Positions 8,808-16,508 of a stretch of 61,534 bases of DNA are shown one piece after another. Made by a program: the position numbers and the translations under genes. The notes beneath the pieces were generated by a model that was not told the origin of the DNA, did not search any database, and saw nothing but the letters and a program-made list of their open reading frames with translations. How positions within the stretch are numbered: the first letter of the stretch is position 1; the number at the start of each line of letters is the position of its first letter. The stretch is from CAZJRB01 sp964547995 (GTDB lineage: Bacteria > Planctomycetota > Planctomycetia > Pirellulales > Thermoguttaceae): positions 1 through 61,534 of the forward strand of contig CAZJRB010000030.1 in the NCBI GenBank assembly GCA_964547995.1. Direction: 5' to 3'.

Positions 8808-9770
8808 TCAATCCTCAGGCGGTGCCACACGCAACATACGGATGGCGTCAACGGTACAATTCGGCAGGGCCTCTTCAATCCTCTCGATATCTTCGGTTGT
8901 GACTGCAGTATCCGCCACGCAAAGATCAAGGTTTTCAACTTGGGATAACTTCTGGATGTTTTCAAGTGCAAGGAGATGCTCAACTGCAAGAGGACCATCC
9001 TCGGTGATGTATAGGCATAATGCTTCTACGTTAGTTAGTTCCCTAACGCATTTCAGGTTGCCTTCCGTGATCTCGGTGAGGGAGATATGAAGACGCTTGA
9101 GTCGAGGGAGCTTCCTCAGGCAAGCGACCGCATCGTCATCCAAGTCATCAGTGAGGGAGATATGAAGACGCTTGAGTCGAGGGAATTTCCTCAGACAAGC
9201 GACCACATCGTTATCCAAGTCATGGGCCATATGTACTTCTACGACATCCGCAACGAAATCGTCGCCGAGCATCCTTCGCAACCATGCAGATGCTGGGGAT
9301 TCTCCCGGCACCGAACCTTCAAACCTGCCGATGAATTCGCCGTCGGAAGAATAGACGTTGCTGGATTGAATAGGAAGGGCATATTCGTATCCGTAATCGT
9401 GGAGTACTTCCCCGTATGTTTTGCGAACCGTTTCTGCGGCTTCCTTTTGCCACTGGGCCTGTCTCATCCTCCACCTAAACCACCCACCCACCACCACAAC
9501 GGCGAACATCAACAGGAACAGCGTCTTGATGCCGAACTGAAAGCGGCGCCGGAGCAGAAGGCAGACAAACAGCCAAATCAATCCGGCCAAGACGGTACAC
9601 AAGAAGATGCCCACCGCAATCAGCACGTTCCACCCGCTCCCCCGCTTCAACCCAAACAGCTCCAGCCGGTCGGCCAGCAGGAAGCACAACTCCACCACCA
9701 GCAGCGCAGCGGCAAGTTTGCCCGGCGTTGGCACGTACCAGCGAGTTCTGGATTCTACGGTCTCACTCAT
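8808..9770 (-). CDS. Membrane protein with leucine-rich repeats
   Basis: A 320-residue protein. The N-terminal ~110 residues hold three hydrophobic segments, including FQFGIKTLFLLMFAVVVVGG, a motif that recurs in altered form in two other membrane proteins here (49160 and 54360). The rest is a putative extracytoplasmic leucine-rich region with paired repeats LKRLHISLTDDLDDDAV / LKRLHISLTEITEGN and VEALCLYITED. The two near-identical LKRLHISLT repeats come from a short DNA duplication at about 9080-9190. ATG 9770 overlaps the upstream stop as ATGA, which fixes this start over the one at 9830 and suggests translational coupling. Function is unknown; LRRs suggest protein binding. Confidence 0.8.
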   Translation of the reverse strand: MSETVESRTRWYVPTPGKLAAALLVVELCFLLADRLELFGLKRGSGWNVLIAVGIFLCTVLAGLIWLFVCLLLRRRFQFGIKTLFLLMFAVVVVGGWFRWRMRQAQWQKEAAETVRKTYGEVLHDYGYEYALPIQSSNVYSSDGEFIGRFEGSVPGESPASAWLRRMLGDDFVADVVEVHMAHDLDNDVVACLRKFPRLKRLHISLTDDLDDDAVACLRKLPRLKRLHISLTEITEGNLKCVRELTNVEALCLYITEDGPLAVEHLLALENIQKLSQVENLDLCVADTAVTTEDIERIEEALPNCTVDAIRMLRVAPPED

Positions 9771-10045
9771 AGCCGTTCTCGCGGGCCTTTGAAGTAGCGA
9801 CGCAGTAGCAGGACGGTTCGGACAATGCACCCGGTTCCGAGAAGGAAGAAGAGCCCGAAAGACAGCGCCCCGTACAGTTCGTGCCCCTCAAGCCAATACC
9901 CCATCAACCCCACAACCAGCCCAAAAATGCCAAAGGCGAACGCGAGCACCCCAAGCATCAAAGTAGCTATCAAGCATCCCAGCGGCGCCTTCCCTTCCCG
10001 CTTGGGTTTCTCTGTCTTGGGCGACTTGTACGGGTTTTCGTCCAT
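9767..10045 (-). CDS. Small membrane protein with NPYxSP N-terminus
   Basis: A 92-residue protein starting MDENPYKSPKTEKPKREGK, a charged proline-rich head, followed by two hydrophobic helices (about 25-50 and 60-80) and a basic tail. The NPYxSP head recurs on many planctomycete membrane proteins and on the sugar porter at 4532 here. It shares a 4-base ATGA overlap with the downstream LRR membrane gene, so the two are probably co-translated and may form a complex. No known family was recognised; the role is unknown. Confidence 0.78.
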   Translation of the reverse strand: MDENPYKSPKTEKPKREGKAPLGCLIATLMLGVLAFAFGIFGLVVGLMGYWLEGHELYGALSFGLFFLLGTGCIVRTVLLLRRYFKGPRERL

Positions 10046-10170
10046 ACGGTCATTCTACCACATAATGTACGTCTATCGCCGGTGGAACCGCCCTTGACGC
10101 GGCTGCCCGGATCGCGTATTCTCCCGCCCCCTCCGATTGGCCCTCCTCTTCTCGATCGAAAGCCCCGCCG

Positions 10171-11157
10171 TTGATCCGTCTGTTCTTCCCATCGCGCCCG
10201 GCTGGCCCCGTTTGCACGACCGCAATCGCGGTGCTCGTTCTGTGGCTGCCGGTCGCGCCCGGTGCATCGCAATCCCACGCCCAAGGGTTGCTCGGGGCGA
10301 TCCGCGACGACGTGCGGGCCCCGCGTCCCTCGTCGTCTTCCGAGAATTCGGACCACCGCAAGCAGCATCACCACCACGGCGACCGTGACGACGATGATGA
10401 TTGGGGCTGGGGCACCTTCCTCGGCGGCATCGTTTCGGGCATATTGTCGAGCGATTCCTCCTCGTCATCCCGAACGGTCCACCATCACCACTATCACTAT
10501 GGGCCGGCATACGGCGGCGCGTTGCCCTACGAGAACGATGCGACGTACGATTCGGTCCACGTGCCCCTCGATTCGGACGGCCCCCGGTTCAGCGAGATGT
10601 ACTTCACGCGTTTTCCATACGATCACGTCGACGGCTACATGACCCCGTGTGAAGGCCCCTGGTCGCGGCGATGGGCCGGGCGGCTCCGTTTCGAATACGC
10701 CGATACCTTCGACGGCATGAGCCGCGTGGGAGGCCATTTGCTCCTGAGTACGACTCGGGGGTGGGGGCTCGACTCGGCCATGGGATACCTCGAGGAAAAG
10801 CTTCCCGGCAACACCTACAATAGTCTCTGGATCGGCGACTGCAATATCATCTACCGACTTAGCGAGGATGAGAAGACCCAGATGAGGATCGGCGCCGGCT
10901 TCAACTGGCTCGACGACCCGATCGATACGAACTACGGCTTCAACTTTACCTTCGGCATGGATTTCTTCCACCACAAGCCGTGGATCGTCTCCGGCGCCAT
11001 CGACTGGGGCACCCTCGGCAGCGCCGAGCTGTTTCGCTTCCGAACCACAGCCGGCATCATCATCAACCGGGTCGAGACCTATATCGGGTACGAATACTTC
11101 GACGTCGACCGCACGCAGACGAGCAGCCTGATCGCAGGCGTGCGATTCTGGTTCTGA
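10171..11157 (+). CDS. His/Asp-rich exported protein, outer-membrane barrel candidate
   Basis: A 328-residue protein with an apparent signal peptide (hydrophobic about 16-36, ending near SQSHAQG). Then comes a low-complexity stretch rich in His, Asp and Ser (KQHHHHGDRDDDDDWGWG, HHHHYHYG) that could bind metal. From about 165 on, short alternating strands (FNFTFGMDF, WIVSGAIDWG, FRTTAGIII, TYIGYEYFDV) end in a terminal Phe (IAGVRFWF), the usual signature of outer-membrane beta-barrels. The start is a TTG at 10171; no in-frame ATG precedes the signal. No named family was recognised. A barrel with a metal-binding N-terminal tail is an inference. Confidence 0.72.
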   Translation: MIRLFFPSRPAGPVCTTAIAVLVLWLPVAPGASQSHAQGLLGAIRDDVRAPRPSSSSENSDHRKQHHHHGDRDDDDDWGWGTFLGGIVSGILSSDSSSSSRTVHHHHYHYGPAYGGALPYENDATYDSVHVPLDSDGPRFSEMYFTRFPYDHVDGYMTPCEGPWSRRWAGRLRFEYADTFDGMSRVGGHLLLSTTRGWGLDSAMGYLEEKLPGNTYNSLWIGDCNIIYRLSEDEKTQMRIGAGFNWLDDPIDTNYGFNFTFGMDFFHHKPWIVSGAIDWGTLGSAELFRFRTTAGIIINRVETYIGYEYFDVDRTQTSSLIAGVRFWF

Positions 11158-11297
11158 CTCACCGGCGGACCACCGGCCGCGGCTTTACGGCCTGTCCTGC
11201 CGGCACAAACCCGTATCAATCTCCCCCAGCCGGCCTTTTCAGCCTGATCGTGGGGATTCTTGCCGCCGCGGGGCGTTTGTGCCATGATAGGTCCGAA

Positions 11298-11963
11298 ATG
11301 AACTACTTCGCCCACGCACTGCCGTTTCTCGACCGCCCGTACTTTGCGGCCGCGACCGGGATTCCCGATTGGCTGACTGTGGTCGACCGGAAGGTCCGGC
11401 TGCGGTCGAAACACGTCGAGCCGTTTCTGGAAGACGGGGATCCGCAGATCGCCGCCGTGGCCGGGGGGATTTTGCAGCACATCCGCGACGATGCGCGGTT
11501 CCACGGGACCCGGGCGTTTGTCGAGACCTCGGCGGAGCTGACCGCCCGGGTACGCGACGCTTTGGGCGATGTGGCGGGGCTGAGACCCGCATTTCTCGGG
11601 CACCTGTTGGTCGAGGTCTCGTTAGACGCCACACTCATCGCTGAGAATCCAGGCGAGATGGATAAGTATTTCGAGGTGCTCGAATCGGTCGATCCCGGGC
11701 GGATCGAGGCGGCCGTCAACCGGATGGCCCCCCAAAGGACCGACCGGCTTGCCAGCATGATTTCCCATTTCCTCGAAGTCCGCATCTTGTCGGATTACCT
11801 CGAAGATGCCAAACTGGTGGGGCGCGTGAACCAAGTAATGCACCGCGTGAAACTGCCGGCAATCCCGCAGGATTTCGCCGAGTTGTTGCCCGGCGCCCGC
11901 CGGCTGGTTGCCGACCGAAAGGATGAGTTGCTGGAAGGGATCCCGAGTTCGCACATGCCATAA
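11298..11963 (+). CDS. Conserved hypothetical protein, AcpH-like start
   Basis: A 221-residue helical protein. The opening MNYFAHALPFLDRPY, HIRDDARFH, and LGHLLVEVSLDATLI with spaced His and Asp residues are reminiscent of ACP phosphodiesterase AcpH (which starts MNFLAHLHLA), an HD-like metal-dependent hydrolase that removes 4'-phosphopantetheine. The similarity is weak and the N-terminal region also reads like other HD proteins, so the function is tentative. ATG 11298 is chosen because similarity starts exactly there. The stop codon TAA at 11961 is supplied by the first bases of an ATAAAGCCGCGACC repeat, so the repeat has set the C-terminus. Confidence 0.7.
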   Translation: MNYFAHALPFLDRPYFAAATGIPDWLTVVDRKVRLRSKHVEPFLEDGDPQIAAVAGGILQHIRDDARFHGTRAFVETSAELTARVRDALGDVAGLRPAFLGHLLVEVSLDATLIAENPGEMDKYFEVLESVDPGRIEAAVNRMAPQRTDRLASMISHFLEVRILSDYLEDAKLVGRVNQVMHRVKLPAIPQDFAELLPGARRLVADRKDELLEGIPSSHMP

Positions 11964-12041
11964 AGCCGCGACCGTCGGTCGCGCCGGGCGACGCTGGAAA
12001 CGGCTTTTGGTGACGCGGGGCGCAACGGCCGCGGCTTTATG
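11961..12041. repeat. ATAAAGCCGCGACC inverted repeat
   Basis: Starts ATAAAGCCGCGACCGTCGG and ends with the reverse arm GGCCGCGGCTTTAT. The same outer module bounds the 22465-22543 inverted repeat, opens the composites at 4611 and 61369, and occurs as single units at 46345 and 46391. The upstream gene stops within it. Confidence 0.8.
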
Positions 12042-12094
12042 GGGCCCAATTGCCAGACTCCCCAAGACAACATAACCCCCCAAGGAGAAACACA

Positions 12095-12943
12095 ATGCGA
12101 TACGGAATGAACCTGCTCTTGTGGGTCGACGTGCTCGATGACGGCGTGCTGCCGCTTCTGGACCAGATCAAGGGGATCGGCTACGACGCCGTCGAGGTGC
12201 CGGTCTTCGAGTCGGATGTCGACAAATACGCCGCGTGGGGTAAGCATTTCGACAACGCCGGGCTGGCGCGAACGGCCGTCACCGTCCGCGGCGAGGACGA
12301 CAACCCCATGAGCCCCGACGCCGCGGTGCGTCAGAAGGGCGTCGACGCCAACAAGGCCGCGTTGGATTGCGCCGCCGCGGTCGGCGCCGAAACGCTCTGC
12401 GGCCCCTATCATTCCGCCTTGGGCTACTTCAGCGGCGCCGGACCGACCGAAGACGAGTGGAAATGGGCCGTCGAGAGCATGCAGAAAGTGGCCGAACACG
12501 CCGCCGGCTTGGGCGTGAAACTCGCCCTCGAGTACCTCAACCGCTTCGAGTGCTACCTGCTAAACACGGCCGCCGACGGGGCCCGGTTCGTCCAAGACGT
12601 CGGCAACCCCGCCTGCGGCATGATGTACGACACGTTCCACTCGCACATCGAAGAGAAGAACACCCCCGACGCCATTCGGGCGCTGAAGGGCTGCCTGATC
12701 CACGTCCACATCTCCGAGAACGACCGCAGCACGCCCGGCAAGGGAAACATCCGCTGGGCCGAAACGTTCGACACGCTGAAAGAAATCGGCTACGACAACC
12801 TCATGGTGGTCGAGGCGTTCGGGCTCGCCCTGGAGCGGTTGATCCCCGCCACCAAAATATGGCGCCGCATGTACGACAGTGAAACGCAACTGGCCACCGA
12901 CGCACTGAACTTCATGAAGAGCGAAGTGGAGAAAAGAGCGTAA
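12095..12943 (+). CDS. Sugar phosphate isomerase/epimerase (D-tagatose 3-epimerase-like TIM barrel)
   Basis: A 282-residue AP-endonuclease-2-type TIM barrel that starts MRYGMNLLLW and contains the metal-site strings LALEYLNRFE (Glu ligand), MMYDTFHSHIEE (Asp/His), HVHISENDR (His) and VVEAFG (second Glu). The order Glu-Asp-His-His-Glu is that of D-tagatose/D-psicose 3-epimerases and hydroxypyruvate-isomerase relatives, which bind Mn2+ and invert C3 of ketohexoses. AAGGAG lies 8 bases before ATG 12095. The next genes on the same strand (Tm-1-like, PEP-hydrolase-like) suggest a shared catabolic unit, although 65 bases separate them. The true substrate is unknown. Confidence 0.9.
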   Translation: MRYGMNLLLWVDVLDDGVLPLLDQIKGIGYDAVEVPVFESDVDKYAAWGKHFDNAGLARTAVTVRGEDDNPMSPDAAVRQKGVDANKAALDCAAAVGAETLCGPYHSALGYFSGAGPTEDEWKWAVESMQKVAEHAAGLGVKLALEYLNRFECYLLNTAADGARFVQDVGNPACGMMYDTFHSHIEEKNTPDAIRALKGCLIHVHISENDRSTPGKGNIRWAETFDTLKEIGYDNLMVVEAFGLALERLIPATKIWRRMYDSETQLATDALNFMKSEVEKRA

Positions 12944-12945
12944 CC

Positions 12946-12987
12946 CATGCCGCTTGCGGCTTCGCACTGTGGAACATCACGTGTTCC
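12946..12987. repeat. Post-stop hairpins
   Basis: Second copy of the TGCCGCTTGCGGCTTCGCA palindrome (first at 3059), followed by GGAACATCACGTGTTCC, a second small inverted repeat at 12971-12987. They occupy the gap between the epimerase and the Tm-1-like gene. Confidence 0.5.
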
Positions 12988-13008
12988 AATAATACAAGCG
13001 AGTTTCCC

Positions 13009-14214
13009 ATGAGCGTCTATCTGCTAGCGACACTCGACACCAAGGGCCGTGAGATCGAGTACGTCCGCGACCGGCTCGCGGCCGCGGGTGTTGAGACGAT
13101 GATCGTCGATACCGGTTGCCTGGGCGAGCCGGCCATCGCGGCCGACGTTTCGCGCGAAGAGGTCTTTGCCGCCGCCGGCACGACCTTGGCCGAGATGCTC
13201 GAGAAAAACGACCGCGGCTCCGCCGTCTCGAAAGCGGCCGAAGGAGCAACCGCCGTTGTCACCAAAGCGCTGGCCGACGGGAAACTCTCCGGCGTGCTGG
13301 CCATCGGCGGCGGCGCCGGAACCTCGATCGGAACCGCCGCCATGAGGGCGATGCCGCTGGGCGCGCCGAAAGTCATGGTCAGCACCCTCGCCTCCGGCGA
13401 CGTCCGGGCGTTCGTCGGCGACAAGGACGTGGTGATGATCAACTCGATCGTCGATATCCTGGGCCTCAACCGCATCAGCCGGACCGTGCTGGCCGAAGCA
13501 GCCGCGGCAATGGCCGGGATGGTCAAGTTCGCCGCCACGGCCAAGGACGAGGAAGATAAGCCGCTTGTCTGTGCAACCATGTTCGGCGTTACCACCCCCT
13601 GCGTCGAGCGCGCCCGGGAGGTGCTCGAAGCGGCCGGATACGAGGTGCTCGTCTTCCACGCCACCGGTACCGGCGGCCAGGCCATGGAGTCGCTCGTCCG
13701 CGAGGGGCTCATCGCCGGCGTGCTCGACATCACCACGACCGAGCTGGCCGACGAGCTGGTCGGCGGCGTGCTGTCGGCCGGGCCGAAACGCCTGACCGCC
13801 GCCGCCGAAACCGGCACCCCCCAGGTCGTCTCCGCCGGGGCGACCGACATGGTCAACTTCTGGGCGATGGAGACGGTGCCGCCGCAGTTCCGCGACCGCA
13901 AGCTGCACAAGCACAACGACAACATCACGTTGATGAGGACGACCGTCGAGGAGAACGAGCAGATCGGGGCCGATCTCGGCTCAAAGGTCGCCAGGTCGAC
14001 CGGCCCGGCCGCCGTGATGCTGCCGCTTAAGGGCGTCTCGGGCATCGACCGCGAGGGCCAGCCCTTCGACGACCCTGCCGCACGCGCGGCGCTCTACCGG
14101 ACGATTCGCGCCAGCGCCGGCGACGTGCCGGTGATCGGGAAGGACAACCACATCAACGACCCCGAGTTCGCCGAAGCGTGCGCGCGGAAGTTAATTCAAT
14201 TGCTGACAGTTTAG
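13009..14214 (+). CDS. Tm-1-like ATP-binding domain protein (UPF0261)
   Basis: A 401-residue homologue of the UPF0261 family, named for tomato Tm-1, whose N-terminal domain binds ATP and viral helicase. Visible signatures are MSVYLLATLDTKGREIEYVRD at the start, the glycine-rich GVLAIGGGAGTSIGTAAMRAMP (about 88-109), KVMVSTLASGD, and TTCVERAREVLEAAGYEVLVFHATGTGGQAME opening the second domain. The bacterial role is poorly known. Genes of this family are commonly paired with a PEP-hydrolase-like TIM barrel, as here, which starts 129 bases downstream on the same strand. Confidence 0.9.
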   Translation: MSVYLLATLDTKGREIEYVRDRLAAAGVETMIVDTGCLGEPAIAADVSREEVFAAAGTTLAEMLEKNDRGSAVSKAAEGATAVVTKALADGKLSGVLAIGGGAGTSIGTAAMRAMPLGAPKVMVSTLASGDVRAFVGDKDVVMINSIVDILGLNRISRTVLAEAAAAMAGMVKFAATAKDEEDKPLVCATMFGVTTPCVERAREVLEAAGYEVLVFHATGTGGQAMESLVREGLIAGVLDITTTELADELVGGVLSAGPKRLTAAAETGTPQVVSAGATDMVNFWAMETVPPQFRDRKLHKHNDNITLMRTTVEENEQIGADLGSKVARSTGPAAVMLPLKGVSGIDREGQPFDDPAARAALYRTIRASAGDVPVIGKDNHINDPEFAEACARKLIQLLTV

Positions 14215-14295
14215 CCGCCGGCGGCACGCCGGCGAGCGGGATGCGCGGGGTTTGCCGACGTGCCGACGTGCCGACGTGCCGCCGGCGGCTAAACG
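14212..14295. repeat. Inverted repeat with GCCGACGT tandem core
   Basis: TTTAGCCGCCGGCGGCACG and its complement GTGCCGCCGGCGGCTAAA bound three tandem copies of GCCGACGTGCC. The left arm includes the stop codon of the Tm-1-like gene (TAG in TTTAGCCGCC), another case of a repeat supplying a gene end. Confidence 0.7.
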
Positions 14296-14342
14296 GAGAG
14301 TGCTTTTCGAGAAACAAAAACCCGAACTGAGAAACGACTACC

Positions 14343-15173
14343 ATGCCCCTGTTCAAACGCGAAGACGTCCTTGCCCGGCTGCGGGCGAAAATTGCTGACG
14401 GGAAGCCGATCATCGGCGGCGGGGCCGGGACCGGGATCAGTGCGAAGCTGGAAGAGGCCGGCGGGATCGACCTGATCGTGATCTACAACTCCGGCCGGTT
14501 CCGGATGGCGGGGCGCGGCTCGCTGGCCGGGCTGATGCCCTACGGCGACGCGAATGCGATCGTCATGGACATGGCCCACGAGGTTATCCCGGTCGTCAAC
14601 AACACGCCCGTGCTGGCCGGCGTCTGCGGGACCGATCCGTTTCGCAAGATGGAAATCTTTCTCCGCGAGGTTGACGCCGCGGGCTTCTCCGGCGTGCAGA
14701 ATTTCCCGACCGTCGGGCTGACCGACGGGGTCCTGCGGGCGAACCTCGAAGAGACCGGCATGGGCTACGGCCTGGAGGTCGACATGATCCGGCTGGCCCG
14801 TGAGATGGACCTCTTGACCACCCCGTACGCGTTCACCGTCGAAGAGGCCGAAGCCATGGCCACGGCCGGGGCCGACATCCTAATCCCACACATGGGCCTG
14901 ACCACCAAGGGATCGATCGGCGCCCACACGGCGCTCACGCTGGAAGACTCGGCCAAGCGGGTGCAAGAGATGTGCGACGCGGCGAAGCGGATCAAGCCCG
15001 ACATCATCGTCCTGTGCCACGGCGGTCCGATTGCCGAGCCGGCCGACGCCCAATACATCCTCGACCACACCGAAGGGGTCGTCGGCTTCTACGGCGCCAG
15101 CAGCATGGAACGCCTGCCGGTCGAACCGGCGATCACGAACCGGATTCGCGAGTTTGCGAATATGAAAGTGTGA
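14343..15173 (+). CDS. Phosphoenolpyruvate hydrolase family protein
   Basis: A 276-residue TIM barrel of the family annotated as phosphoenolpyruvate hydrolase or TIM-barrel signal transduction protein, related to isocitrate lyase/PEP mutase folds. Signatures are PIIGGGAGTGISAKLEEAGG (about 22-41), IVIYNSGRFRMAGRGSLAG, YGDANAIVMDMA, LAGVCGTDPFR, GFSGVQNFPTVGL and LCHGGPIAEP near the end. It forms the usual pair with the upstream Tm-1-like gene and probably belongs to one transcription unit with it. The chemical step has not been settled for this family; C-C or C-O bond breakage on a small acid is the fold-based guess. Confidence 0.9.
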   Translation: MPLFKREDVLARLRAKIADGKPIIGGGAGTGISAKLEEAGGIDLIVIYNSGRFRMAGRGSLAGLMPYGDANAIVMDMAHEVIPVVNNTPVLAGVCGTDPFRKMEIFLREVDAAGFSGVQNFPTVGLTDGVLRANLEETGMGYGLEVDMIRLAREMDLLTTPYAFTVEEAEAMATAGADILIPHMGLTTKGSIGAHTALTLEDSAKRVQEMCDAAKRIKPDIIVLCHGGPIAEPADAQYILDHTEGVVGFYGASSMERLPVEPAITNRIREFANMKV

Positions 15174-15267
15174 GATTGGGTTGATCTGTGGCAGGGGCGG
15201 CCCTTGCCTTCGGGTGGCGCAAGTTGTTGTCAGGTAAAGAGTTGCGGCATATTCCGCGATGCCGCGT

Positions 15268-15384
15268 CCTCTTATTTTCCAGTTTTTTGGAACTTTCGCA
15301 TTCCGGAAATTGTCGTATAATTGGAAAACGGCGGGTTTGACTGGTCTGTTTTCCAGAAAACTCCATTTTCCAAGTCCGGAAAAT
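15268..15384 (+). promoter_or_regulatory. Operator-rich promoter of the AbiE-like pair
   Basis: AT-rich leader with repeated TTTTCC/GGAAAA units. Perfect palindromes are GTTTTC-CA-GAAAAC (15348-15361) and ATTTTCC-AAGTCC-GGAAAAT (15365-15384), with TTCCGGAA at 15301-15308. A TATAAT -10 candidate sits at 15316-15321 without a clear -35. The palindromes would lie just after the start site, a good place for autorepression by the winged-helix protein encoded next. Confidence 0.6.
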
Positions 15385-15410
15385 CAAAAACCAGAGAACG
15401 GATACCAAGA

Positions 15411-16508
15411 ATGGAGCCTGACGACAAACGTAGCTCAATCACAGAATCCGAAATGATCGCTGCATTCACGCGAGGCGTTGAATTACCCCCGTTGTTTCTA
15501 CGCATCGAAGAGACTTTGCTTCTACGAATCATGGAGACATATGGAGGCAACCAGGATCGCATGCAGCCTGATGCAGTTGTCGAGACCACCTGGGAGGGAG
15601 AACGATTCAAGTTCATCGCAGAATTCAAGGCCCGCAGCACTCCAAAGGTGTTTGCTGACGCTGTACGCCAGGCACAAGCTTACGCGGAACAGCTCGGTGA
15701 GCCACCCATCATCGTGTTGCCGTATCTCGCACCCAAACAACTCGACACCTTAGTTGACATGCAAATTAGCGGAGTGGATCTCTCTGGAAATGGCGTCGTC
15801 ATCGTGCCTGAGCGTCTTCTGGTATACCGTACTGGGAAACCAAACAAGTTTCGGGAATCCGCGCCAACCAGATTTGCGTATCGTGGTGCCACTTCCTTGG
15901 TAGCACGCGTGTTCTTGTGTCGTCCATCGTACGAATCGTTGGCCGACATCAAAGATGAAATACGAAAACGAGGTGGGGGCGTCTCCATATCAACAATCTC
16001 AAAGGCTCTGAAACGGATGGAAGAGGACATCATCGTGAAGAAGGAGCCCGGAAATATTGCGTTGCTGCAGGCTGATAGCTTATTGGAAAAGCTCGCAGCA
16101 AACTACCGAACGGTAAGGGTGCGGCGCAAGGTCAATTGCGCTGCCGATATACCTTTATGCGAGTTGCTCGCTCAGCGTATGCGAGCTGCAAGGCGCGTGC
16201 TCAGTGGTCGTTCTTCAGTTGAGCTGTATGCCGTAATGGGCTGTGACGAAAAGCCGGTGATCTATACAGATGACGCGCTGGCGGTGTTGGACCAGTGGGG
16301 TGATGTCGTGCGCCGGACGGACCGCTTCTACGATTTTGAGTTGCATGAGACTAACGGCTTGGCAGTATTCTTCGACGCCCGCACCAAGGAGAATATTCCT
16401 TACGCCTCTCCAGTCCAGACTTATCTGGAATGTGCTACAGGGGACAAGCGATTCGAGGAAGTTGCGCAACAAGTAAGGAAATCGATATTGGAAGAACTAG
16501 GTGGCTGA
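15411..16508 (+). CDS. PD-(D/E)XK-like/winged-helix protein, AbiEi-type partner
   Basis: A 365-residue protein from an AT-richer stretch. The N-terminal domain carries a restriction-nuclease-like pattern: PD at 53-54, then FIAEFKA (E71, K73) and an amphipathic helix, followed by SGVDLSGNGVVIVPERLLVY (about 120-139). A winged helix follows (SLADIKDEIRKRGGGVSIST, about 177-196, then KALKRMEEDIIVKKEP). The C-terminal ~140 residues are unassigned. It ends 8 bases inside a nucleotidyltransferase gene, so the pair resembles AbiEi/AbiEii systems in which the first protein is antitoxin and autorepressor. The start at 15411 follows the operator palindromes. Whether the nuclease-like motif is active is unknown. 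Confidence 0.65.
   Translation: MEPDDKRSSITESEMIAAFTRGVELPPLFLRIEETLLLRIMETYGGNQDRMQPDAVVETTWEGERFKFIAEFKARSTPKVFADAVRQAQAYAEQLGEPPIIVLPYLAPKQLDTLVDMQISGVDLSGNGVVIVPERLLVYRTGKPNKFRESAPTRFAYRGATSLVARVFLCRPSYESLADIKDEIRKRGGGVSISTISKALKRMEEDIIVKKEPGNIALLQADSLLEKLAANYRTVRVRRKVNCAADIPLCELLAQRMRAARRVLSGRSSVELYAVMGCDEKPVIYTDDALAVLDQWGDVVRRTDRFYDFELHETNGLAVFFDARTKENIPYASPVQTYLECATGDKRFEEVAQQVRKSILEELGG

Noticed and set aside
11190..11297. In-frame sequence before the AcpH-like start reading TNPYQSPPAGLFSLIVGILAAAG, like an NPYxSP membrane N-terminus
   Set aside because: There is no start codon close before it, the similarity to known family starts begins at ATG 11298, and the stretch lies in repeat-like GC-rich DNA. 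It could be a gene remnant but cannot be supported.
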